Below are positions 16,176 through 22,574 of a stretch of 28,363 nucleotides of DNA, in pieces. The number at the start of each line of letters is the position of its first letter. Within the stretch, counting starts at the first letter, position 1. Location: IMG/VR virus record IMGVR_UViG_3300046002_002810, positions 1-28,363 of that record; one strand, given 5' to 3'. Position numbers and translations under genes: made by a program. Under the pieces are notes generated by a model. The model made no database searches. It was not told where the DNA came from and worked only from the letters and a program-made list of their open reading frames with translations. The stretch is from a virus.

Positions 16176-16598
16176 ATGAAAATTGATGAAAATTTAGCAA
16201 GTATATTTGACCTTGAACCAATTAATTATAAAGAAGTAAAGGAGATTAAACCAGCTCTTATTGTTTCTAATAATTCAGAAAAGGTTATAGACAATGATTA
16301 TCAGAATGTAAGGGATAACCTTTACGATTTACTCGAAACTGGAAAAGAAGCATTGCTTGATATGCTTGAAGTTGCTAAACAATCTGAGAATCCCAGAGCA
16401 TATGAAGTAACAGGCAATTTGATAAAACAGCTTGCTGATATGAACCAACAGTTACTTGATATTCATCAGCAGAAACAAAAGTTAGATGCTCCAAATAAGA
16501 AAGAACAAACAGGGAATGTTACGACAAATAATGCAATCTTTGTAGGATCTACAAATGATTTATCGAAATTTTTAAATAATATGAACAGCGAGAAATAA
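16176..16598 (+). CDS. 16: Small terminase subunit gp16
   Basis: 140 residues (T4 gp16 is 164), start ATG at 16176, 12 bases after gp54. It follows the T4 gp16 pattern: an acidic N-terminus with NDYQNVRDNLYDLLETGKEA, then the central LLDMLEVAKQSENPRAYEVT helix with LIKQLADMNQQLLDIHQQKQ (coiled coil ~50-105), and the C-terminal NNAIFVGSTNDLSKFL, which lines up with the NATVFMGSPTEL end of T4 gp16. The protein forms the ring that recognises DNA and regulates the large terminase. The large subunit is not in this window, so the two are not adjacent here. Confidence 0.85.
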   Translation: MKIDENLASIFDLEPINYKEVKEIKPALIVSNNSEKVIDNDYQNVRDNLYDLLETGKEALLDMLEVAKQSENPRAYEVTGNLIKQLADMNQQLLDIHQQKQKLDAPNKKEQTGNVTTNNAIFVGSTNDLSKFLNNMNSEK

Positions 16599-16600
16599 TA

Positions 16601-17314
16601 ATGGCATTACCTAAAAATAGTACACCAATATACAATCTAACAATACCTTCTAATAACAAAACTGTAAAGTTTAGACCTTTTTTGGTCAAGGAAGAAAAGG
16701 CATTATTATTAGCTCAACAAAGTGAAGATGCTACTGTAATGATTAACACTCTTCAAAGTGTTATAAAAGATTGTATAGTAGAAAAAATTGACGTCTCATC
16801 ATTAGCAGTATTTGACCTTGAATATATCTTTACTCAGATAAGAGCAAAATCTGTAGGTGAAGAAGTTGAATTAATATTCAAATGTGGACACTGTGACGAT
16901 GAAAAAGCAAAAGTAAAATTAACTTTTGATTTGTCTAAACTTGAAGTATATAAAGACCCAGAACATACTAATAAGATTTCATTATTTGATAATGTAGGTA
17001 TAGTATTGAAGTACCCTAGCATCGATGTTATTAAGAAGTTGGACGTTTTAACTCAGGGTAATTATGATGATATATTCAGTGTTATTATAGAGTGTATTGA
17101 TTATATTTTTGACGATCAAGAAATATACTATGCAAAAGAGACACCAAAACAAGAATTAGAAACTTTTTTAAATGATTTAAATTCAGCACAATTTTCAAAG
17201 ATACAAAAGTTTTTTGAAACCATGCCTAAAATAAAACAAGATATAGATTTTACTTGTCCAGTTTGTAATACGGAAAATCATACAACATTGAGTGGGCTAT
17301 CTGCTTTTTTTTAG
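16601..17314 (+). CDS. 26: Baseplate hub assembly protein gp26 (T4_baseplate family)
   Basis: 237 residues (T4 gp26 is 208), start ATG at 16601, 2 bases after gp16. N-terminal KFRPFLVKEEKALLLAQQSE is the family opening. Two Cys pairs, CGHC (~95-98) and CPVC (~223-226), could form a zinc site. The frame ends in SGLSAFF then TAG at 17312-17314. The final codons are TTT TTT TAG within a run of eight T (17305-17312), a site on which the ribosome could slip by -1 into the ORF that continues to 17499. gp26 takes part in hub assembly in T4. The Pfam name (PF12322) is from memory of the family, not from a search. Confidence 0.8.
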   Translation: MALPKNSTPIYNLTIPSNNKTVKFRPFLVKEEKALLLAQQSEDATVMINTLQSVIKDCIVEKIDVSSLAVFDLEYIFTQIRAKSVGEEVELIFKCGHCDDEKAKVKLTFDLSKLEVYKDPEHTNKISLFDNVGIVLKYPSIDVIKKLDVLTQGNYDDIFSVIIECIDYIFDDQEIYYAKETPKQELETFLNDLNSAQFSKIQKFFETMPKIKQDIDFTCPVCNTENHTTLSGLSAFF

Positions 17315-17327
17315 TATGCCTGAGCCA
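17305..17327 (+). promoter_or_regulatory. Candidate -1 frameshift site at the end of gp26
   Basis: Eight T at 17305-17312 contain a T TTT TTT heptamer in the gp26 frame, followed directly by TAG. A slip of -1 enters a frame open to 17499. After a 6-base spacer, GCCTGAGCCA (17318-17327) can pair with TGGCTGAGGT (17390-17399) at 9 of 10 positions, including one G-U, with a 62-base loop. The slippery site, the short spacer and the stem are the standard parts of programmed -1 shifting. A miscounted homopolymer in the assembly would look the same. Confidence 0.5.
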
Positions 17328-17352
17328 CGAGAGTTTATCCAATTACTATAAG

Positions 17353-17499
17353 ATGAACTTTGCTTTAATGCAATACCACAAGTATTCGTTGGCTGAGGTA
17401 GAAAATATGATTCCATTTGAAAAAGAAATCTATGTCAGTATGTTAGTAAATTATCTCGAAGAAGAGAAACAGAGACTACAGAGTAAACAAAATGGATAA
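17353..17499 (+). CDS. Short ORF in -1 frame after gp26; likely C-terminal extension of gp26 or small hub protein
   Basis: From the ATG at 17353 it encodes 48 residues (MNFALMQYHKYSLAEVENMI, then PFEKEIYVSMLVNYLEEEKQ and a short basic tail). Its stop overlaps the next ATG by 8 bases. No Shine-Dalgarno precedes the ATG, and the same frame stays open upstream to gp26, giving LVCLSHESLSNYYK just before the M. The phrase 'SLxNYYxxNFAxMQxHKYSLxELENMIPxE' is one I associate with gp26-region proteins of T4-like phages, which suggests coding starts upstream of the ATG. With the frameshift the fusion would be 299 residues (237+14+48). As a free product it would be a very small hub factor; gp51 is the hub assembly protein nearby in T4, but homology cannot be shown. 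Confidence 0.6.
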   Translation: MNFALMQYHKYSLAEVENMIPFEKEIYVSMLVNYLEEEKQRLQSKQNG

Positions 17500-20194
17500 A
17501 GAAGGTAATAAATCAATAGAAGCTATTTTAGAGAAGCAACAATTAGATGGTGCAGCTCAATTAGAGGTTTTAAAAAACATAGAATCAGATGCAAAAATAG
17601 ATAGAATTTTGCAAGTGGCTCAAGTTGTTGAAGAAAAGCATATACAAGATGACGAAAATGATATGCTTAATGAAACAAAAATCTTTAATGGAATTATTAC
17701 TGAAATTAAAGATTCTATTGATGATACATATCTTCTTCAGGTTGAACAACTTGACAAACTGACTAATATAGAAAAACTTATAGACACCGTTGCATTTGGC
17801 GGAACTAGTTATACTTCCGAAGAAAAATTAGAAAATATAAAGAGAGAAGAAAGATCTATTTCCTTACTAGAAGAAATTGCTAAAAATATTGGTTTGTTAA
17901 AAGAACCAGAAAAAGAAGAAAAGAAACCCGAATCTGAGGGATTTGGGTTAGGAAAGTTTTTAACTGGGTTAGCAATTGCATTAGGCGCATTAGCAGGAAT
18001 TGTTGGCGCATATGTTAAACAATTTAAATTTTTCTTAAAGGGATTTACATATTTTGTAGAAGAATTCAAAAAAGCATTTAAGTTTTTAAACCCTAAACTA
18101 TATGAAGATATAGCAAAAGATATAGAAATGGGTCTTTCAAAAATAAGAAAGGTGTTTTCTAGTATAGGCGAGTGGGTAGAAACTACCATTAGCAAATTTA
18201 AGAAGATATTTACATTTGGAGAAGATTCTAAAATAGGCAAAATTATTACTGGATTTAAACAATCTATATCTAATTTTTTCGAACCCTTTGTAGAAATGTT
18301 CAAAGGTGAATCTAAATTAGGAAAAGTTGTTAGTAGTTTGAAGACTGCTGCAACTATGTTCTTTGAACCTTTTCTTATAGCATTTGAAGAACTAAAAGGA
18401 TTTTTTACTTCAGGTCCTGTAGGTACAATACTCAAAACCCTAAAAAATACGTTTGGATTTATAGGCGAAGGACTTGCTAAATTTGGATCTTTATTTGGTA
18501 AAGTAGCAGGTATAGTTGGAAAACTATTTCTTCCACTAACAATCATAATGACAGCTTGGGATACTATTAAAGGTGCTATTGAGGGGTTTGAGAAAGGTGG
18601 TATCATAGGAGGTATTACTGGAGCAATAAAAGGTCTAGTTGACTCTGTTATTATGGCTCCATTAGATGCACTAAAAAGTATAGTTTCTTGGATAGCAGAA
18701 AAATTTGGATTTGATAGTATATCGAAAGCATTAGATTCATTTTCTTTTGCGAGTATGTTTGATAGTCTATTTGATACAATACCAGAAGCAAAGAAAGCAT
18801 TTTTCGATAATATCAATAATGCACTTCAAACTGTAGTTACTGACATAGGTGAATGGTTTTCGTCTATTGGAGATGATTTACTATCTATGTTAGCGGGAAT
18901 AGGTATTCCAGAATTTACTATACCCGTACCTGAATGGATGGGTGGTCCAATAACACTTGGACCTTGGTATCCATTCAAAGATGAAAGTGTTCCAGAAAAT
19001 GCTCCTAAAAAATCTAATACAGATACAAATAAACAGACTGCTCCTGAAAATGTGTCTAAAGAGGAAATAAAAGATGAAAAATCTAAAGTTTCTGTTATGG
19101 GTGCTAATAAGGTCGCCACAGAAGAACCAACTAAACCAGGTACCAAATATATTCCTTATAAAGAACCAACTAAACCAGGAGAACCAGTTAAAGTTGAATC
19201 AGTTGAATCAATTAAAGCAGAAGAACCAACTAAACCAGGAGAACCAGTTAAAGTTGAATCAGTTGAATCAATTAAAGCAGAAGAACCAACTAAACCAGGT
19301 ACCAAATATATTCCTTATAAAGAACCAACTAAACCAGGAGAACCAGTTAAAGTTGAATCAATTAAAGCAGAAGAACCAACTAAACCAGGAGAACCAGTTA
19401 AAGTTGAATCAGTTAAAGCAGAAGAACCAACTGTAGAAAATAAACCTCAACAAGTAATAAGAACCTTAGATAAAGTTGAACCAACTAAACCAAAAATAGA
19501 AAAACCATGGTGGGCATCTTCTTTAGGTGATGATGAATTTAAACCTGTTGCTCCTACTAAAACCAAACCAGAAGTACAAAGAAAATCTACTTCTGATTAT
19601 GTATTAGCTGAACAGTCTACACAAGTTGAACCAGTTAAAGTTCAATCTGTTAATGTAAAAAATTCAGAATTAATGGGGGATGATCCGAGTAAAAATGCTG
19701 AAATAGTTAAACGAGGTGTTGCACAACAAAGAGAATCAGAACAATTAATTCCAACAGATAATGGTTGGATGAATCCGCAAGTTGAAACTACTCCTAGACC
19801 ATCAATTGAACAACAATTGAACAATCTAGATGCACAACAATTGAACAATCTAGATGCACAACAATCAAAATTTGTAAAACCAGAACAATTAAAACCAGAA
19901 CAATTAATTCCAACAGATAATGGTTGGATGAATCCGCAAGTTGAAACTACTCCTAGACCATCAATTGAACAACAATTGAACAATCTAGATGCACAACAAG
20001 TATATCAGAAATCAGCAGAGAATGTAGATAAGAAAGAAGATATGTCAACTAAATCAGGAGGAAGTACTGTAGTTTCAGCACCAACTGTTAATACATCTAA
20101 TAAGACAGTTAATCAACAAAGTATCAAATTGCCTACTAGGAATTCAGATAGTACATCATCTAGGTATATTTCAAGCAGATACGCTATACAATAA
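17492..20194 (+). CDS. Tape-measure-like tail protein (gp29 position) with in-frame repeats
   Basis: 900 residues, start ATG at 17492. Residues 1-145 are acidic and coiled-coil prone (SIEAILEKQQLDGAAQLEVL). A hydrophobic glycine-rich helix follows (~150-175, LTGLAIALGALAGIVGAYV). Residues ~175-430 are amphipathic helices with a second hydrophobic region (KLFLPLTIIMTAWDTIKGAI, GGIIGGITGAIKGLVDSVIM). This build is typical of tape-measure proteins. The part from ~500 on is low-complexity: an EPTKPGEPVKVESVESIKAE repeat block (~544-648) and a duplicated EQLIPTDNGWMNPQVETTPR block (~749-836). In T4, gp29 (590 aa) sets tail length and belongs to the hub. Position after gp26 agrees, but no direct gp29 similarity is visible. 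Other tail-lumen or structural roles are possible. Confidence 0.62.
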   Translation: MDKEGNKSIEAILEKQQLDGAAQLEVLKNIESDAKIDRILQVAQVVEEKHIQDDENDMLNETKIFNGIITEIKDSIDDTYLLQVEQLDKLTNIEKLIDTVAFGGTSYTSEEKLENIKREERSISLLEEIAKNIGLLKEPEKEEKKPESEGFGLGKFLTGLAIALGALAGIVGAYVKQFKFFLKGFTYFVEEFKKAFKFLNPKLYEDIAKDIEMGLSKIRKVFSSIGEWVETTISKFKKIFTFGEDSKIGKIITGFKQSISNFFEPFVEMFKGESKLGKVVSSLKTAATMFFEPFLIAFEELKGFFTSGPVGTILKTLKNTFGFIGEGLAKFGSLFGKVAGIVGKLFLPLTIIMTAWDTIKGAIEGFEKGGIIGGITGAIKGLVDSVIMAPLDALKSIVSWIAEKFGFDSISKALDSFSFASMFDSLFDTIPEAKKAFFDNINNALQTVVTDIGEWFSSIGDDLLSMLAGIGIPEFTIPVPEWMGGPITLGPWYPFKDESVPENAPKKSNTDTNKQTAPENVSKEEIKDEKSKVSVMGANKVATEEPTKPGTKYIPYKEPTKPGEPVKVESVESIKAEEPTKPGEPVKVESVESIKAEEPTKPGTKYIPYKEPTKPGEPVKVESIKAEEPTKPGEPVKVESVKAEEPTVENKPQQVIRTLDKVEPTKPKIEKPWWASSLGDDEFKPVAPTKTKPEVQRKSTSDYVLAEQSTQVEPVKVQSVNVKNSELMGDDPSKNAEIVKRGVAQQRESEQLIPTDNGWMNPQVETTPRPSIEQQLNNLDAQQLNNLDAQQSKFVKPEQLKPEQLIPTDNGWMNPQVETTPRPSIEQQLNNLDAQQVYQKSAENVDKKEDMSTKSGGSTVVSAPTVNTSNKTVNQQSIKLPTRNSDSTSSRYISSRYAIQ
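19121..19435 (+). repeat. In-frame tandem repeat block, 60-base unit (EPTKPGEPVKVESVESIKAE)
   Basis: A 60-base unit encoding about 20 residues is repeated, sometimes shortened (loss of VES or VESVES) and twice preceded by a GTKYIPYK spacer. The two spacer-containing blocks begin at 19121 and 19280, 159 bases (53 codons) apart. All unit lengths are multiples of three, so the reading frame is kept. Low divergence between copies points to recent slippage or recombination. Confidence 0.9.
19737..19999 (+). repeat. Identical 104-base direct repeat in the tape-measure-like gene
   Basis: Bases 19737-19840 recur without visible change at 19896-19999 (offset 159 bases, 53 codons), each encoding EQLIPTDNGWMNPQVETTPR and the following RPSIEQQLNNLDAQQ. 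The end of the first copy is followed by a further 24-base tandem copy (19817-19840 and 19841-19864, LNNLDAQQ). This is a recent in-frame duplication in the C-terminal third of the protein. Confidence 0.92.
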
Positions 20195-20195
20195 A

Positions 20196-20215
20196 AAGGG
20201 AGCCGAAGCTCCCTT
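20196..20215. terminator. Bidirectional rho-independent terminator between convergent genes
   Basis: AAGGGAGC, loop CGAA, GCTCCCTT form an 8-base-pair stem with a 4-base loop, between the tape-measure-like gene (stop 20194) and gp32 (stop 20235). On the minus strand the loop is the stable TTCG and the stem runs straight into a T tract (CCCTTTTTAT), a classic terminator for the gp33-gp59-gp32 transcript. On the plus strand it is followed by TTAGTTT, a weaker tail. Confidence 0.88.
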
Positions 20216-20234
20216 AGTTTCATAAGATTAGATA

Positions 20235-21146
20235 TTAATCTTCTTGTGCTAACTTACTGAAATATGCTAAAGTATCATCATCATCATCAGAAGCGGACTT
20301 ACTTGCTATAGGTTTAGCAACTGCTTCTTTTAATGCTGGTTTAGAAAAACTAGGCATATCATTTTCAAAAGATAATTCCTCTGCAGTTTGATTACTAAAA
20401 CTATCACCAGATAATACTGCTTCTAATTTCTTCTTTAGTTCATCATATGATTTAAACCCTTCAGGTTTAATGAATTCTTGGATGTTGTGACGTTGCTTCA
20501 TTACCTCAACAATTTTATCATCATCACCTACAGAACATACATCAGAAAAAGTAGAATCATCATAATTTGCTCTACCGTCTTTCTTACGCATTCTAAATTT
20601 AAAATTAACACCTTCCCACAAATCAAAAGGATTTACTGGAACATCATCTTCAAAAGTAGGTTTTAGTTTACTCATCAATTTATTAAAAATTGCTGGACCA
20701 TACTTGAAAATCATTACCTTACCTTCGTTCTCAGGATGTTTAATATCTGATACAATTAAGATATTAGAAACATATTGAGTACGTTGACCTCTGGTTCTTG
20801 CCAATGTTTCATTAGTTGGAATCTTGGTTGCCCACAATGAATTAACATGATTCAAAGCTGGGTCTTCTTGTCCTAAAGTTTTAAGACTATTTTCAATATA
20901 CCATTTACCTGTAGGACCTTGAAATCCAAAGTTCAATATCTTTACCCAAGGTGCTGAATATTCATCGCCTTCAATATTAGGAAGAAATCTGATAACTGCG
21001 GAACCGTTACCTAGCTTATCGCCTTCTAAACGCCACAAGCGTTCATCTACATTATTAGTCCGAACTGTTTTATTTTCAAACTTTTCAACCATCGATGAAA
21101 AATCTGTAGTTCTTGATTTACGAAGCGATCCAATATCTAATGTCAT
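20235..21146 (-). CDS. 32: Single-stranded DNA-binding protein gp32
   Basis: 303 residues (T4 gp32 is 301), start ATG at 21146 with AGGAAAAACAA upstream. The N-terminus LRKSRTTDFSS fits the basic 'LAST' motif used for cooperative binding. The core has GNGSAVIRFLPNIEGDEYSA, then WVKILNFGFQGPTGKWYIEN and LSGDSFSN near 250. The C-terminus is acidic (SDDDDDTLAYFSKLAQED), the tail used to recruit replication partners. The zinc ligands of T4 gp32 (His-Cys-Cys-Cys, ~64-90) are absent: the matching region ENSLKTLGQEDPALNHVNSL has no Cys. The protein coats ssDNA in replication, recombination and repair. A pseudoknot-like element (21185-21226) precedes the gene and may serve autoregulation as in T4. 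Confidence 0.93.
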   Translation of the reverse strand: MTLDIGSLRKSRTTDFSSMVEKFENKTVRTNNVDERLWRLEGDKLGNGSAVIRFLPNIEGDEYSAPWVKILNFGFQGPTGKWYIENSLKTLGQEDPALNHVNSLWATKIPTNETLARTRGQRTQYVSNILIVSDIKHPENEGKVMIFKYGPAIFNKLMSKLKPTFEDDVPVNPFDLWEGVNFKFRMRKKDGRANYDDSTFSDVCSVGDDDKIVEVMKQRHNIQEFIKPEGFKSYDELKKKLEAVLSGDSFSNQTAEELSFENDMPSFSKPALKEAVAKPIASKSASDDDDDTLAYFSKLAQED

Positions 21147-21184
21147 TTGTTTTTCCTATACGAGTTTTACGGGCTTAGTTTAGT

Positions 21185-21226
21185 TGTCTGATTAATAATT
21201 ATAGGGTTACAGACATAACCTATAAT
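21185..21226 (-). promoter_or_regulatory. Candidate H-type pseudoknot in the gp32 mRNA leader (autoregulatory operator)
   Basis: Read on the minus strand: arm ATTATAGGTTA (21226-21216), loop TGTCTG (21215-21210), arm TAACCCTATAAT (21209-21198), linker TATTAAT, then CAGACA (21190-21185). The two arms pair over about 11 base pairs with one bulged base. The six-base loop is the exact complement of CAGACA, so loop and tail can form the second stem. The element begins at the gp59 stop and ends 38 bases before the gp32 ATG, with an unstructured-looking A-rich stretch between. T4 gene 32 mRNA has a pseudoknot at a comparable place that nucleates gp32 binding and translational repression. Confidence 0.65.
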
Positions 21227-21831
21227 TCATTCAATTCCTCTTCAAAGGAATCTATGATCGGTTTGATACGATTTTTATCGTACCTTACAAACTTTTTGAG
21301 CTTAGATACTCTACATATATCCTTATCCCAAAATGAAGTAGCGAATTCAGCATTTTTCCATCCATCTATCATATTCAGGTAATCATCTATTATTCGTACA
21401 GACTCAATAGAAATGTGTTTGCCTAGATATAGAGATAGTATAGCTGATGGAGTGCTAAAAGTAAAGTCTAATACCTCTTTTTTTGTTAATTTATTTTTCT
21501 GTGCAATTTGAATAATCTTATCAATATCATCAGAAAATACTTTTGTTATGCTTTCCTTTCTTTTTACCCATTCAAAGTAACAAGAGGTTGATTCTTCTTC
21601 ATTGTATACAAAATTAGTATTACCATAGGCAAAATTAGCAACATAAAACTGAATCAATTCTCTATCTACAGGATGTTTCTTAGCTAATTTCTCAAATAAA
21701 AATCTATCATTCCTTTTTTCGAACGACTTCTGACTACAGTTTATCTTTGGGTTTTTAAACACATCAAATGAATCTTTTGAAAAGTGTAACTTTAGAGCCA
21801 TATAATATCGATATGCTTGAATACCATCCAT
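21220..21831 (-). CDS. 59: Helicase loader gp59
   Basis: 203 residues (T4 gp59 is 217), start ATG at 21831, one base after the gp33 stop. The N-terminus MDGIQAYRYYMALKLHFSKD is close to the family opening, followed by FEKRNDRFLFEKLAKKHP (~38-55) and RELIQFYVANFAYGNTNFVY (~57-76). The rest is helical and basic, ending in a short acidic tail. gp59 binds fork DNA and gp32 and loads the gp41 helicase. Order gp33-gp59-gp32 in the direction of transcription is the T4 arrangement. The gene stop lies inside the first arm of the gp32-leader pseudoknot. Confidence 0.9.
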   Translation of the reverse strand: MDGIQAYRYYMALKLHFSKDSFDVFKNPKINCSQKSFEKRNDRFLFEKLAKKHPVDRELIQFYVANFAYGNTNFVYNEEESTSCYFEWVKRKESITKVFSDDIDKIIQIAQKNKLTKKEVLDFTFSTPSAILSLYLGKHISIESVRIIDDYLNMIDGWKNAEFATSFWDKDICRVSKLKKFVRYDKNRIKPIIDSFEEELNEL

Positions 21832-21832
21832 A

Positions 21833-22051
21833 TTAAAATTCTATTGTTGCTGTTTTTGGTAACCAATTCTGCGATTGAAATTCAACCTCAATCTTATCTC
21901 TTAAAGATTTATTAATCAGATTTGTTATATCCTCAGGTTCAATAAAATTAGTTTCGCAATATGATAAAATAGTAGAAATCAGATCCATTTCTTTATCATC
22001 TGCTAGTGATTCTATATGGTAAGAAAACTCAGACGCATTCTCAAACAGCAT
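21833..22051 (-). CDS. 33: Late transcription coactivator gp33
   Basis: 72 residues, shorter than T4 gp33 (112), start ATG at 22051, overlapping the end of the upstream gene by 11 bases. It is acidic and helical: FENASEFSYHIESLADDKEM, then ISTILSYCETNFIEPEDITN and LINKSLRDKIEVEFQSQNWL, ending LPKTATIEF. This matches the small gp33 proteins of cyanophage-type T4 relatives, including the 'EPEDIxxLINKSLxDKIEVE' core. In T4, gp33 bridges RNA polymerase and the gp45 sliding clamp on late promoters. The NATAAATA boxes in this window are its expected targets. Its position next to gp59 supports the call. Confidence 0.8.
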   Translation of the reverse strand: MLFENASEFSYHIESLADDKEMDLISTILSYCETNFIEPEDITNLINKSLRDKIEVEFQSQNWLPKTATIEF

Positions 22052-22307
22052 TTCTACCTCTTAGATAAAATTCAGCAGTTTTAATGTTAGTCTCTACTTC
22101 AGAATATTCAGCAAACTTTTTATCGTATGTAATCCAACTTGGAGATGTCTTGGGTAGCTTGGTTAAATTAATCTTAGATAAGAATAAATCAAAGAACTCA
22201 TTCATATTATCGCGTTCAACCAACAGTTGTGAATACAGTTCTTGTAGCACTTGTGTTTGATATAATGTAGCGGCAGTCGTAATTCTGTTGTACGTGGATT
22301 TATTCAT
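22041..22307 (-). CDS. Small helical protein upstream of gp33, function unknown
   Basis: 88 residues from the ATG at 22307. A GTG two codons upstream (22313) could also start it, but GAGG (22316-22319) lies 8 bases from the ATG and only 2 from the GTG, so the ATG is preferred. The protein is helical: STYNRITTAATLYQTQVLQE, LLVERDNMNEFFDLFLSKIN, a motif LPKTSPSWITYDKKF, and a C-terminal AEFYLRGRNAV. No known motif. It overlaps gp33 by 11 bases, so it belongs to the gp33-gp59-gp32 operon. T4 has dsbA (89 aa, dsDNA binding at late promoters) at this place, but I see no sequence likeness; a shared role would be guesswork. Confidence 0.7.
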   Translation of the reverse strand: MNKSTYNRITTAATLYQTQVLQELYSQLLVERDNMNEFFDLFLSKINLTKLPKTSPSWITYDKKFAEYSEVETNIKTAEFYLRGRNAV

Positions 22308-22574
22308 ATTCACATCCTCAAGTTAAAAAATTATAATTCATTATACTAAAATTTCTATCAAAAGTAAAGGTTTATTTTAATTTATTTTGTCTTTGTAATC
22401 AGTAAGTTATAATTTAACATCATTTAAACGTCATTTTAATAAAAATAAGACGTATATTCTATAGTCTTAAATCTCTATATTATGAAATCTCTTTAAAAAT
22501 CAATAACTTATCAATATAAAACTATTTATCAATATTGTTATAAATCAATAAGTTACAGATTAAAAATAAAAGTC
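22308..22574. other. AT-rich intergenic control region upstream of the gp33-gp59-gp32 operon
   Basis: About 260 bases with no gene. It holds a sigma-70-like promoter (22340-22368), a GATAAATA box on the minus strand (22523-22530), an ACGTC/GACGT inverted repeat (22428-22453), and a repeated heptamer TAAGTTA/TAACTTA at 22403, 22504 and 22549, the last two forming an inverted pair (TAACTTAT and ATAAGTTA). Such AT-rich iterated sequence beside replication genes could serve as a control region or a replication origin, but nothing here proves this. Confidence 0.5.
22340..22368 (-). promoter_or_regulatory. Sigma-70-like promoter for the gp33-gp59-gp32 operon
   Basis: On the minus strand TTTACT (22368-22363), 17 bases, TATAAT (22345-22340). 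The -10 is perfect and the -35 matches TTGACA at 4 of 6. It lies about 33 bases upstream of the ATG at 22307, pointing to it, with GAGG in between. Confidence 0.55.

Noticed and set aside
17809-18816. 335-residue open frame on the minus strand
   Set aside because: It is the mirror of the helical part of the tape-measure-like gene. The plus frame is longer, has gene-like composition and fits the operon; the minus frame lacks its own context.
19074-19436. 120-residue frame rich in NQLNQENQLKLNQL
   Set aside because: This is the 60-base repeat read in another frame. Repeats with unit lengths in multiples of three keep all frames open; there is no independent start signal.
19642-19983. 113-residue cysteine-rich frame on the minus strand
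   Set aside because: Antisense of the 104-base duplication in the tape-measure-like gene; the Cys come from reverse-complemented Gln/Ala codons.
19121-19999. CRISPR-like regular repeats
   Set aside because: The units are contiguous or nearly so, in frame, without unique spacers, and encode a protein repeat.
22308-22313. GTG start for the gene upstream of gp33
   Set aside because: GAGG is only 2 bases from the GTG but 8 from the ATG at 22307, which is the normal spacing.
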